Source of the DNA: Polytrichum commune
Lineage: Eukaryota > Streptophyta > Polytrichopsida > Polytrichales > Polytrichaceae
Assembly (NCBI GenBank): GCA_950295325.1
Contig: OX485809.1
Span: 21,636,001 to 21,700,000 of the forward strand
Direction: 5' to 3'
Length of the DNA stretch: 64,000 nt
A model generated the notes under the pieces. It was given only the letters and a program-made list of their open reading frames with translations, was not told the DNA's origin and did no database searches. Position 1 is the first letter of the stretch. Each line of letters begins with the position of its first letter. A program made the translations under genes and the position numbers. Shown here piece after piece: positions 1 through 10,744 of this stretch.

Positions 1-75
1 CCTGAGGTTGGCAATATTTTAGTTCCATGCTGATGATTATTTGAACTCATTGTAACAAACGTTTGTACACTGCAG

Positions 76-162
76 TTGGTCCCGTCTGCTGCCATTGGAT
101 TTGCTGCTTATGACAGCATCAAGGGTTACCTTCGAGTTCCACCTCGAGAGAAGAAGGTGTGA
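76..162 (+). CDS. mitochondrial carrier family protein, last coding exon only
   Basis: The last 28 codons of a gene that enters from the left edge. The exon starts after the acceptor TACACTGCAG (CAG at 73-75) and reads in frame to TGA at 160-162. The peptide has the usual C-terminal end of plant mitochondrial carriers: V-P-S-A-A-I-G-F-A-A-Y-D, the tail of the sixth membrane helix, then an R-V-P-P-R-E-K-K tail. Family members exchange nucleotides, cofactors or other metabolites across the inner mitochondrial or plastid membrane. The substrate cannot be told from this fragment, because the PX[DE]XX[KR] repeats lie in exons outside the window. Phase 0 at the acceptor is assumed. The following A/T-rich bases are probably 3' UTR. 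Confidence 0.75.
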   Translation: MVPSAAIGFAAYDSIKGYLRVPPREKKV

Positions 163-3100
163 ATTTGGCATCCAGTTGGAACGAATGTAACAAAAGTCAA
201 CAAGCATTCTACATACTTCTAGACCTGGACTTTGAAAGAAATACTTGTGGGAGATAGTGGGAATGGAATTACCTATGGATATGGGCCTAATATTGAATCA
301 TTCAAAAATTCAAAAAGGACATGTGGGGGCAATTCATTTTTAAAGCTTGCGCTGGACAAGTGAGGAGGGTAGAAGTGAATCGCCGTATGAATCTAGTGAT
401 TATGTTTTGTGACTGCAACAAGGACATCACATAAGAAGTGTTGAGATATGCTTGTGGTATGGTTGGAGGAAAGTCTCTCATTAGATCCCAAACATTTACA
501 TTGACATTCTAGATTAAATTAAATCATTCATTGGGAACCTGCATTCTGTGCGTTGTCACTGTATTATTGCTGTGTTGGAGGTTGGAAAACATAGGTATCA
601 CTGCATTATTGCCTTGGTGATAATGTTACAAACTTCAATATATTCTGCATAGGCAATCAGGCTGATTCTTGCTTCTTGCTTGCTTGACAAATTTACCCTG
701 AGGAATTTGTGTTTTTCAACTCCAAAGTTTTCTACTGTTGACAATGAATATTTGCTATCTTTTGTTGAACCAGTAACTTGCAGAAGATTCTGGATTGTAG
801 AGGTATTCCCAAGTATCCTAGGTTATAATTTGGATTATAAGGTCGATGGGTCTTCAATGGTTACATTTTCTGACTAGCCCACTTCTCCTAGGATGTGAAT
901 CATGCAAATCCAAATTTAGGTCAGTCATTTTCCTCATAATTTTCGGAGTATGTATGAATATTTTATTCATTATCAGAGTGAAGAGTCTTTTGCTTGTTAA
1001 ATGGTTATATGTGTCTCCCCCCCCCCCACTTATATTAACTGAAGCCTAGAATGGTTATCATATTATGAGCACTTAATCTACAGTCTACCTCAAAGTGTTA
1101 CCTTTCAGGAGTACAAATTTTGTAACACTTCTGGCATTGTGTACCAGTTAGAGAGGATGGGTAATTCAGAAAATAACACTTCTGGCATTGTGTACCAGTT
1201 AGAGAGGATGGGTAATTCAGAAAATAACACTTATGAAACTAACAATTATGTAGTAGACATATATTATCACATATATTAATAAAGAATAAACTTACACTTG
1301 GTGGCCAAAAAGACATGTGTTTAGAAAAGGTTAGCCTATGTGCTCAAAATTTGTTAACTAGCCTAAGTTCAATCATCAATGGATGGAGGGGACTTATCTT
1401 ACCATATTATGACCTTGAGAATCTTCAGTATGATATTGAGATTCTAAACTTAAGGGCCACAATTTACAAACACAATATGGAATTGGTATTCATTTCACAC
1501 TAATTATGTGTTCCATATACTAGAAGAAGTGGGTATAGAGCTATAAATTGTCCATTTCAATATACGATGATATCAAGGAGGCTTTTCTTGCTAGATGATG
1601 GGTGACTATCCCTATCTCTAGAGATGCTAGACTATGCACACATTTGCTCTTATAATGGAGTTAAAAATGAGGCACATTTCATGTTGGACTATCCCTTATA
1701 TAACCCCATTAAAGATAAGTTTCCATCATTATTTGAGAATGTAGTTCAAGCCCACATACCTGACATGTTAGTAAACCCATTTTTGGAAGTGTTTCATAGC
1801 AACTTTGTTTGGGATTAACTGACCATGTTACCTTGTGCCATAATAAAAGCCGAATATACATAGTGTGGCTTACAAAATGAGCACTCAACTTGTTATGTGG
1901 GCCCACATAAATGTAATTACATCTGCATAATTCATGAACAGTTAAAACAATTACAAAGAATACTGAATGGAGGCCCATGGTATATTTATGCATCATGAAA
2001 ATTTATATGAAATTTATGTTTGCAACAAAACTCTACAACTTGAAGTGATTCTGACCCATTCACTAGACATTGAGAAGTAAGCTATGTCTTTGCTCTCACC
2101 ATGGAAGTGGGAGGTTAGAACCCTTGCAAAATTTCAATTCTTATTTGTTGGTGTTCATTTCATTCTCCCATTTTTATTATTTATTATAAGCCAGATCAAG
2201 AAGCACCTTAAGGATAGTTCAATTAGTGTTAACTGCTCTTTTGGAATTGCAAAGCTTAAAAACATGACCTTATGATCAGAAATGAGGTTAGAATTGCAGT
2301 CCCATATATAGTTATTCTTATAAAATCCACATCAGCTCAACAATGAGTTACTTGCTTCTAAGTCACCTGAAGCAAGTAATGATTCTTCCTTATAGATATT
2401 TGAGAGTCTTTCCAAAAGTTAACATACAACAAAATTCATTAAGCTGTTTCAAAGCAATAGATTTGAGCTGTTTTACATCAAATACCATTTGACTATAAAA
2501 CAACAAAAGTACATGTCCAATGCAGAAAAAGATGAGTGTAACTTGCTTGAACCTTTGAGAAAGTCTCAAGATCATTGCACATCAATTAAAGAACAATTAG
2601 AATCTACTTGGTGTGAAATTCCAGGCACTCCATTTTTTCTTATTTTAATGTGGAGCAATCGGCTATCATATTGTCACTTGTTGAAATGACCTTGTAGTTG
2701 ATGTTAATCTGCAGTGTTCAAGCTGAACCTGTTTCCACTATTATGTGCTATTGTGGGGGCATGCAAAGTCTGGCCTCACAATTGGAAAGTATAATAGCCT
2801 TATGTATGGGTGGAGTAGCTCAAAACTTCTTTGAAGTGCCTAAATATGACAGATTGCCAAAGGAATGCACATTTGCCAAAGCCTTTGCAGTATACAATTA
2901 CAAGTACTTTAACCTTCATCGCCGCTCTATGATACAATCTCTACAAAAGAATGACATGAGATTCAACTCCCACCTTGTATCTATTGCAATGGTCATGTGG
3001 TAATTGGGGTCTTCTTCTGGGCAGGTGGAACTTAGAATTCATCCTACACTGGGGTTGCGAATGAGATTGTCCTTAGCCTTTTTATATAAGAGCTTGTTCA

Positions 3101-3459
3101 TAAAAGACAGGTCTGCAGTCAATCCCTTCCTAGATGGAGACGCCAGCCAGGGTCTAAGACTTTTATTGCTTTTGAACCCTAACCCCACCAAGTCTTGATA
3201 CTCATCTTCAGTGTTGTCATCATGCAAAAGGCGCTCTGTTGAATAACATTATCCAATCAGAAAAGATGAGAACAGACTTATCAAAACAACCTAAGAATTC
3301 AAACTCTTGAACCAGTTTTTGATTTTGAACAGATACTGAACCACAAAGAAATGAAAAATATCAAACAAATGAACCTGGACCAGGAAAAATAAAGCTCCAG
3401 GTTGTCATATATCCATGGATGTGCATGCAACTTATTGCCTGTGTCAAAACTAATTGATG
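163..3459. other. intergenic stretch with short repeats, no convincing gene
   Basis: About 3.3 kb between the carrier gene and the minus-strand gene ending at 3460. The first few hundred bases are likely carrier 3' UTR. Positions 885-1080 resemble 43829-44040 and, inverted, 18833-18990 (repeat family M7). An 11-base C run lies at 1017-1027, and a 51-bp perfect tandem repeat at 1123-1224. Near 1313 begins a sequence (CATGTGTTTAGAAAAGG and following) that recurs in variant form near 6177, 18456 and 63945. Open frames here are short and show no recognisable protein. The minus-strand gene could have a further 3' exon in 2000-3400 if a GTATGT donor at 3534-3539 is used. Confidence 0.5.
1123..1224. 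repeat. perfect tandem repeat, 2 x 51 bp
   Basis: Two identical 51-bp units, 1123-1173 and 1174-1224, each beginning TAACACTTCTGGCATTG. A third unit starts at 1225 but diverges after six bases. The identity of the two units points to a recent duplication. No reading frame spans it. Confidence 0.9.
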
Positions 3460-4802
3460 TCATTGTAGAGCCATCCCTCCACTTTTCACATTGTTCTTGT
3501 GATGATACCTTGACAACATAAAAAGGGATTTTAACATACCCACAAGAGGATCTGACAAGATGTCAAGCTTTTGAGGCGGAGGTTGCTGAACCCTTTGAGC
3601 TCTGACCTCTGCATCCTTTCCCGCTTCCTCTCGCACTCGATTCCTTGGCCTTCGAGGAGATCTATGTCTGTCTGAACTTCTTAATCTATGGTTCCCAGCA
3701 CCTGAGTCATCCTGATTCTCAATTCTATTTAGGACACCGCTTGATATATCCAGATCAGTTGATTGCACCACCTGCATGTTTTGTGGAACTCGTACCCGAG
3801 ACCTTGAGCTCCTTGAAGAGATTGACAATCTACTGGCATCCTGATGATCAGAAGAAGACGAATTACCTGAATATGAAATCCTCTGTGTCTGATCCTCAAG
3901 TAACCCATCCAGGGCATGGGTTGCAAAAGATTTATCCACAAGTTCCTTTTTTCTACCCTTGAGTTTTATCTGTGACGACACAGCTGTAGAAGGTATAGCA
4001 CCCCTGGTGGAGGAAGTCTTGTGACTATGAGAGAGATGTGCTACAGCCTTTGAATTGCTGAAGGGGGCACTTGTTCTAGCATAAAACCTGTGTTGAAATT
4101 CACTTCCAGAGTTCTCAGGACTCAAGAAAGTCCAAGCTGGTAATTCTTCAAAATCAAGAGATTTACCTCCCTCCTGTGAACTGAATCTGCTCAACATGGC
4201 CTCTCTTTTGCCATGCAGTAGCCAAGCTGGACATGATAGAGGGTCATAGAGCATCTCAGATGTGCTCTCAGAACTTTTGCAAAAACTTAATTTGCATTTA
4301 GACTCTGGGTATTTTCCCGTATATAGCTGCAAATTGGGAGGAATGCCAGATCGCTTCCTTCTATCTCTTGTCTTGATGATGGCGCTTGATCGTCCAAGCA
4401 TGTAGCCGTCAAGCCCTCCAGTTGACATAATACCCAACCTGCTCCATAAAAAGGGAGATAGGAGGCACATGTTGCAAAGTCAGGTCTGCTAACATATCAC
4501 TATTGAAGAAACATAATTCCTTAAAAAGAACAGAAACAGAAAGATATGCAGATCGTGATAAAGGAGACATTGGGTCAAAATTGAATGGGGATGAAAACAT
4601 ACCCATCACAAAACCAACACGGTGCATTAGACGAAGATGACTGCCCCCATTCCCACAGGGACTGACCTATAAGCAACCCTGTTCCCTTACATCGCGGACA
4701 CTTGGATCTTACTCCGTCACCTTTCCCAAATAAATCTGTGACATTTGTCACAAGTGCACGAGCTGCCTCAAACTGCACCAGAGTAACATAACTCTTCATC
4801 AT
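3460..4802 (-). CDS. unrecognised plant protein: DnaJ-type zinc cluster plus Ser/Arg-rich tail
   Basis: Proposed join: exon A 4802-4603 and exon B 4438-3460, giving 392 residues. The donor is GATGG|GTATGT and the acceptor ATGGAGCAG|GTTGGG; the frame continues exactly. Residues 35-42 are C-P-R-C-K-G-T-G and residues 62-65 are C-W-F-C. This is the CxxCxGxG and CxxC pattern of half a DnaJ cysteine-rich domain, likely binding one zinc. No J domain (HPD) is present. The rest is hydrophilic and rich in Ser, Arg and Pro, with a basic stretch near the C-terminus, so probably disordered. The start at 4802 is the first ATG after an in-frame TAA; ATG at 4799 would serve as well. An alternative 3' end uses a donor at 3534-3539 (GTGG|GTATGT), which would replace the last ~26 residues with a further exon. 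Function unknown. The two-exon core is well supported. Confidence 0.6.
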
Positions 4803-5990
4803 CAGCCGGCGTGCACTCAGTTGTTACCGACAAGCTCAAGATATTAATGGAGTTCACCATGCAGTAACATTTCAATACCTAACTGCTGAATGAGTTTGAA
4901 CAGATGTTTAAATGACAAGGTGGATGACAGAAGGGGATTCCTCCTGTAAGCCTCACAGTGTTCTTTGACAAAAGAAGTTCACAACCAAACAACTGGATGC
5001 AATGATCTCAAAAGCAAGGAAATGAAGTCAATAAGAACAAATCTTTATTATTTATCTCCTATCCTTGTGTAGCTGATGATAAATGAATACGTCATACCTA
5101 GTACTCAAACACTTCAAAGATCTAATTCTTTAGGGCTGAGTTTCCGGGAGTTCAAAAGCTCACCACAACTGGTCCCATGCCTACAAAAGAATTAGGTCAA
5201 TCTTTGAACTTCCATGCCTCTTTCTGCACATGTCATCACATTGCAACATCCACTTAGCATAACTCAAAGTTCACTGGAGGTTCCAGAGGCAAGAAGAAGA
5301 CACCTATTAAGTACTGTCGGAATCATGAACTACAACTAGCACATAAAATTTAACGCTCGACTGCTACATCGCACATACGCTGTCCTCAATATCCTACTTC
5401 AACAAATTTATTATTTCCTGGTGGATGCCTCGTAAACCAGTGAACATATGTGATAAAACATCCATTACCAGACGTGGACATTACATGCAAGTCTTTGTAT
5501 TAAGAATGCACAATTTCTCAAATCTTGGAAAAAAAATTCCCAATGGGAAAAGAGACCACAGACCCAACTCTCGAGGTTAGCGAATGATTTCTACAGCATC
5601 CTGGATATACCGGCAACTGACCTGTTTCATCAAGCTTCAATCAATTCTGATCCATAAAACTCCTGAGAACTTTCGCTTCCACCTTTCGATGTATCAAATT
5701 TTCCGCAAGCTTGTGATGGATCCAGCAACACGAAAGAATTCGGCGGAACTACTTAGCTCGGTGCAGATAGGTAACCAATACCAGCAAGCGAGAGTGTGAA
5801 AATGGCCAGCTGGTGAAAAGTGAAACAAATGTAAATTGCACAATCCGGAGAGGAAGGAGAAGCGGGTGTCCACACATGCAGTCCTGTAAGTATTTCTCTA
5901 AGATTCTATCGTCAAAATGGTATCTGTGATCCCTCGATGTTATCTGCTCCGTCCTCTCACGTAACGCTAGGTTTAGCTAGGGTTTCGCCA
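4803..5990 (-). other. probable 5' UTR, 5' intron and promoter of the zinc-cluster gene
   Basis: No convincing coding frame. The stretch lies just upstream of the minus-strand gene. Read on the minus strand, 5985-5978 is AAACCCTA, a telo-box often found near transcription starts of plant housekeeping genes; it suggests initiation around 5900-5980. The distance to the ATG implies a long leader or a 5' UTR intron. Open frames here have no recognisable content. Confidence 0.4.
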
Positions 5991-6371
5991 TAGCCACATG
6001 TCCACCTCAGCTTTTTTTGGAAGTACAGGCCTCTCCTGCTACCCACGTGGCAGAGCCTCGTTTGCCTTAGGGTATGCGGGGTGTTATTCGGTTACTTTCT
6101 TCATCGAACGCCTGTATTTGATTGGTGTGTGGTTGGGTGAGGATCAAAGAACAAACACCGCTAACTTAATAAAGACCCATGTTTAAAAGAGATTGCACTA
6201 TGCCTTCAAACTTTATTAACTACTACATACTCAATAATGAACCCATATCAGAGGACCTATGTATGCATTTAAGGTATACGTACCCATTTCCTCTCCCCCC
6301 CCTCCTCCCAATCTTAATACATAGAGTCCCCCTAAAGTCATGAAGTTGCACACATGTAGCCGTCACATTAA

Positions 6372-6930
6372 GTGTGATGGAAAAAGTAAGTTAGAAGGGC
6401 ACTTATTGTACTCAAATTTTCATCTCTCAGTTATCGGAATAATAGGTTGACCTTTGTTGTGAATATGGGTTGGATGAGAATCTTGCCTTTGAAATATTAT
6501 AATAATGTCAAAACTTGGAAATGGATTATGATTTTTTTTGGTTTGTTGAATGTTGTGATATCAATTTCCAAACCTGTGAAAAATCACCCAATATCACACA
6601 TGTGCTACACTTGTGTGAAGTTTCTGAAGTGAACGGAATTAGGTATGTTTACTCTAATGGAAATAGTAAGTTAAAAGAGAATGGATTTAGGTTCTTTGAA
6701 AAGGGGCACTGATTGTACTCAAGTTTTAGTCTCTCGGTTATTGGAAATAAGTCAACCTATGTTGTGGTTAAGGCTTGGGAGAGAATCTTGCTTTGAAATT
6801 TGACGGTGATTTCAAAACTTGGAAATAAATGTTGATTTTTTTTTTGTTAAATGTTGTGATACCAATTTCTAGACATGTGAAAAATCACTCGAGTTTTCAC
6901 ACTTGTACTATACTTATGTGAAACTGCTTA
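6372..6930. repeat. imperfect tandem duplication, period about 300 bp
   Basis: Two diverged units. Unit 1 starts near 6372 and has GGCACTTATTGTACTCAA at 6398. Unit 2 starts near 6657 and has GGCACTGATTGTACTCAA at 6705. The units share a series of further blocks, including a run of T before GTTRAATGTTGTGATA and the phrase GTGAAAAATCAC. Indels make the period vary from about 285 to 310. Non-coding. Confidence 0.75.
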
Positions 6931-7459
6931 TGAATAACGGAAAAGTCTATCCACCTTAGTTCATGAATCAACAAACATGCACCTATGCTAATCATAACTA
7001 CGGGAAGTTTGGTTTTTTAATATAGTTTATGTTGACGTTTTATCATAGATTTGTTGATGCAACACAAATTTGAAGACGTAAATATAGTCAGCAGAAGATG
7101 GAGAACTACAAAATCAAATGGATTAATAACACCCACATACTCTTGATCCATGAGGTCAATAAATTATAAACACTTGGATGGTGGGCCAACATAACATTAT
7201 TAAGCAATGTGCATTAATAATGTTACGAGCATCCCAAATAACTTTGGAGGTAGCCCAAGTTGATTTTTTTTATCTATGAATAAACTACCACCCAAAATAT
7301 CATCCAATTCATAGACATGTACAGTAGGAGGCATACGTGGAGCTCCCACAACGTTCCCTTGCGTTCCCCTAAACCATGACATCCTCTATAAAACCAAAAA
7401 CCTAGAGGTTGACATCATCAACTCCGTGAATCTTTAATAATTTAGCATGAGCAAATTGT

Positions 7460-7672
7460 TGCATACGAAAGTGCCTCTCATCCATGCAACATAAAAAACT
7501 TGACTTCTTATAAGTTTACGGCTAAATTCTTTCAGACGAGTTTGGCCACGTTGTCTAAGTTGAGGTCTTTGAAGCTAATTCCGGTGTCAAATAAAGAAAT
7601 TCCACACTAAAAATTATTTCAAGATCGTTTTTTATGTTAGACGAATGAGAGGTACACTTGTATGCGATAATT
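7460..7672. mobile_element. M6 MITE-like element with ~40-bp inverted ends
   Basis: The left end (from 7460, TTGCATACGAAAGTGCCTCT) is roughly the reverse complement of the right end (7630-7672, ending GTACACTTGTATGCGATAA). The element is 213 bp with no coding capacity. Similar elements lie at 38667-38883 and, expanded, at 46315-47500. The size and ends fit a non-autonomous DNA transposon. Target-site duplications are not clear by eye. Confidence 0.65.
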
Positions 7673-7884
7673 CCCTCTTGCCTTTAAATTCCTTTCAGCC
7701 CATTCTTCAAATGACTTATCTTTGATGCTATGGTGATGATCAATAGCTCTTTGGAAAGCTCTTGAGACCACGAGCAAGATGAAGTCTTCATGTGCTTCAT
7801 TGAGTTTTTTTCCGGGGAGGATAGAATACTATTCACAATGATGAATAATTGATTTAATTTAATTTAATTATTATTTGTGTGTGT

Positions 7885-7906
7885 GGGGGGGGGGGGGGGG
7901 GGGGGG
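7885..7906 (+). repeat. homopolymer run of 22 G
   Basis: An uninterrupted run of G after a short GT repeat (GTGTGTGT). It could form G-quadruplex structures. Its exact length is prone to sequencing error. Other G-rich runs lie near 9520-9540 and at 50920-50945. Confidence 0.85.
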
Positions 7907-10744
7907 AGCCATGTCACTACAATGTGTCATGAGGTGAATTGTAGATGGAATTTGGGCCGTTGGACAAGTTACCTAAGATGGACGGTATCTAGCTGTGGTG
8001 GGCAGGCAAGGAGGCTTGTGGGGTTTTGGCCACCAAGCATGGAGATGGGAGCTCAAGGATTCCGGCCGGGGTCTATGATGTGAAGGTGTTGTTAGGCATC
8101 ATGGGGCTAAGGCATGTTGCCAAGCCTAAGGCATGTGGGTGTTATTTGGTGATTTTTTTTTTCATGTTTTCCACCTTCTACCGATCAAATTTATTGAAAG
8201 ATAGTTGTGTTGCATTAGAAATTCTATATTCAACAGTCATATGTACTGATTTAGGGCGTTGTTTTTGGGTGGGGTGTTGGTTTTAGCACCTTTTACTTGA
8301 GTGGATAGATCTGACAAAAACTAAGGGAATTAAACTAGGTTACAAAAGGGATTAAATTATGACTTTAAGTAGCTTTTACTTAATACATGTTCACCCAAAA
8401 AATAAAAGCTATGTGAAAATAACATCAAAGACATAAAAACTTCAGCTTCAAGTAGTTGCAAGAATTTTCAACTTGTCGCATTTTATTGAGGTTTCCTTGT
8501 TTTCAATCTATTTGTATTTTTGCAAATGGAGGATTCCTGGACTTATGATGTAGTTGATGATATAGAAGTAGAGATGAATGAGGTTGTCGAGGAGGATATC
8601 TTCGATGACGAAAATGTCTACATAGAATACGATGTCTTCATAGAGGACATGGTTGAGGGCAATGTTTAGGAGGTTGGATGTCTTAGTAGTCCAAAGGGTC
8701 CCACCGGGGTCCCACCCTTCCTAAGTCACCTTTTGGAATTTGTTCCCCATGCTTATTATTATTTTTCAACATTCTTATACATACATAGTTTTATGTCTCA
8801 TAAAATCAAGGCTACTAGTGGGAGGGGGAGGGGCAGTCAATGCCTATCTTTCTTTTGCAAAAGTTAACCAACCGTTAGATGTTGTCCACCAAGAAGTGTT
8901 GAAGAAATGGAGGAATATAGAGACTCGTCTACGTTTATTAGAGCATAATATTTACCGGAGATTGTTCCATGAGAATGCAAACATCTCCAATTTGGTTATT
9001 CCTTTTCTTGAAGAGTGTGAGAGTATTGTGCTGCAAGCCTGTATAAGCAAAGTGCCACACAATAGAACACAAATACATGAGAAGATTCCAATGTGTAGCA
9101 TTTTTATGGAATAGTCTCGGGTGATTATTATGCTTTGATACATGTAGATGAGTTTGTATATTCCTCCAATTCTTTAATGCTTCTTAGTGGTCAACATCTA
9201 ATAACAACATATTCAAAATTTTGGGAGATTTCCAGTCTCCCAATTTGATGACAGTTTAGGTGGAGTCGACCTAAAATGTACCCAGTGGGTACATTTTAGG
9301 TCGACTCAACCTAAACTATATTTTCCCAAAATCATGGAATTTTCCCAAAATTTCGAATATGGTGTTTAATGGTTGGTTAGCTTATGGAAAAGAAGGATTT
9401 ATATTGTCTACCCCTCACTAGTGGCCTTGGTTTTGCGTTGAAGACATAAAACCATGTATGCATACGACCGTTCGAAAAACGGTTTGAATTTTATATGCGC
9501 CTCGCCTCATAAGGGGCACTGAGGGGGGAGGGGGGGGGGGATCTTTGTCTTCAAACTATTGGGTGGAATTCAATTGGTGCCTTGGGGGTCCACTCTTCAT
9601 ACAATGTACATACTAACATAAGTGTAAAATTAGGTATTGTTAGAGGAATTAGCATACATAATATACATAAGGGGAAGATGTTGTTTTTCTCCAATGTGTA
9701 CTAACTAGAATTCTATTAAGAATTTAGAATAGCGATTGATGCACAAAAGGGTTCTAAAGTTTAGAGATAAAAAATAACAATAAATATGTTGAAAAACATA
9801 AATACATAGATGATGGAAGTTTTTTTTTCATGTAGCCTCTTGAACATGCACATGATACACTTGGCATACACTAGAGTTTTCTTCCTTGTAGGCTAGCTGA
9901 CCATCTTGGAAGTTATAAATGCATCCTATCCCTCTAGAAACTTTTATAAATAATCTAGAGTGAAGTCAACTACCCCATATATTTTAATCTATGTAATGTA
10001 AGTAATCATGGGAATCCCAACATTTGTGAAATAAGTGTAAATTATATGATTATAGTCTTAACCCCTAATGCCCTATGCGTCCATAATCTAGTTGTGTTCA
10101 ATTTGTCATTTGGAGATGATTTGAGTGGAGGTTTGATCAAAAAACCAATCCTAATTTAATTTCTAAACCGTTGCCCGTCAAGATCATTATTGACATTCAT
10201 ATTATAATCTCCTACACAATAGACATTCAACGTTTGAAATTTGGATTGTCAGCAATCACTTCTAACCTGCAAACATCTATATGGCTGGATTTGTCAAAAA
10301 AAAAAAACTTAAATCTTCAGCTACGATCGTTGAAACCGAGGTCACATTTTTTTGGACGGATTTGAGAGAAATTGGACGTGGGAAGTTAGGGGTTAAGGCA
10401 AAACCAACAACACTTTGTTGCATATTTTCATTGATATCAAGATTCCATTTTGACCCCAAAGATTCCTTGAATTCTTGAATTTCCTTCCCACCTGCTTAAC
10501 CCATGGTAATACAATAAAACGATGTAACGATGAAATCCTCATCATTCCACATATTATTATTCTACTTCTCTTTGTGATCTTTGGACACATCCGGAAGTTT
10601 ACACGAGGGGAACCAACTTACATGATGAAATGATTGAGGGTATTACAAAGTTTGATATGCATATTCAATTTCCATGGAAACATCAATTACACTGATGCAA
10701 TGTCCCTGTAATAACGTACAACCCAATGTCGACAAACCTTGTTT
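7907..10744. other. intergenic stretch, no convincing gene
   Basis: About 2.8 kb. It contains the foldback at 9203-9367, listed separately, and a G-rich run near 9520-9540. A 124-codon frame at 8740-9114 (plus) has a moderately protein-like middle (a segment around K-K-W-R-N-I-E-T-R-L-R) but no recognised family. Its first third overlaps low-complexity sequence, and it is not called. A short acidic-looking frame at 8527-8670 (D/E-rich, read from ATGGAGGATTCC) is also left out for lack of support. Confidence 0.4.
9203..9367. mobile_element. foldback element with a near-perfect central palindrome
   Basis: The outer arms, 9203-9231 and 9338-9367, are imperfect inverted repeats built on ATATTC(A/G)AAATTTTGGGA. 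Inside them, 9254-9316 is a near-perfect palindrome. Its arms GTTTAGGTGGAGTCGACC and GGTCGACTCAACCTAAAC meet at ACCCAGTGGGT. The whole 165 bp would fold into a long hairpin. It is a MITE or the remains of a hairpin RNA locus. No protein is encoded. Confidence 0.7.

Noticed and set aside
3645-3962. Plus-strand 105-codon frame
   Set aside because: Lies wholly opposite the coding exon of the minus-strand zinc-cluster gene and has no family features.
7885-7906. G run as a telomere-like tract
   Set aside because: Pure G without TTTAGGG units.
8740-9114. Plus-strand 124-codon frame
   Set aside because: Only the middle looks protein-like; no family, no splice context and low-complexity flanks.
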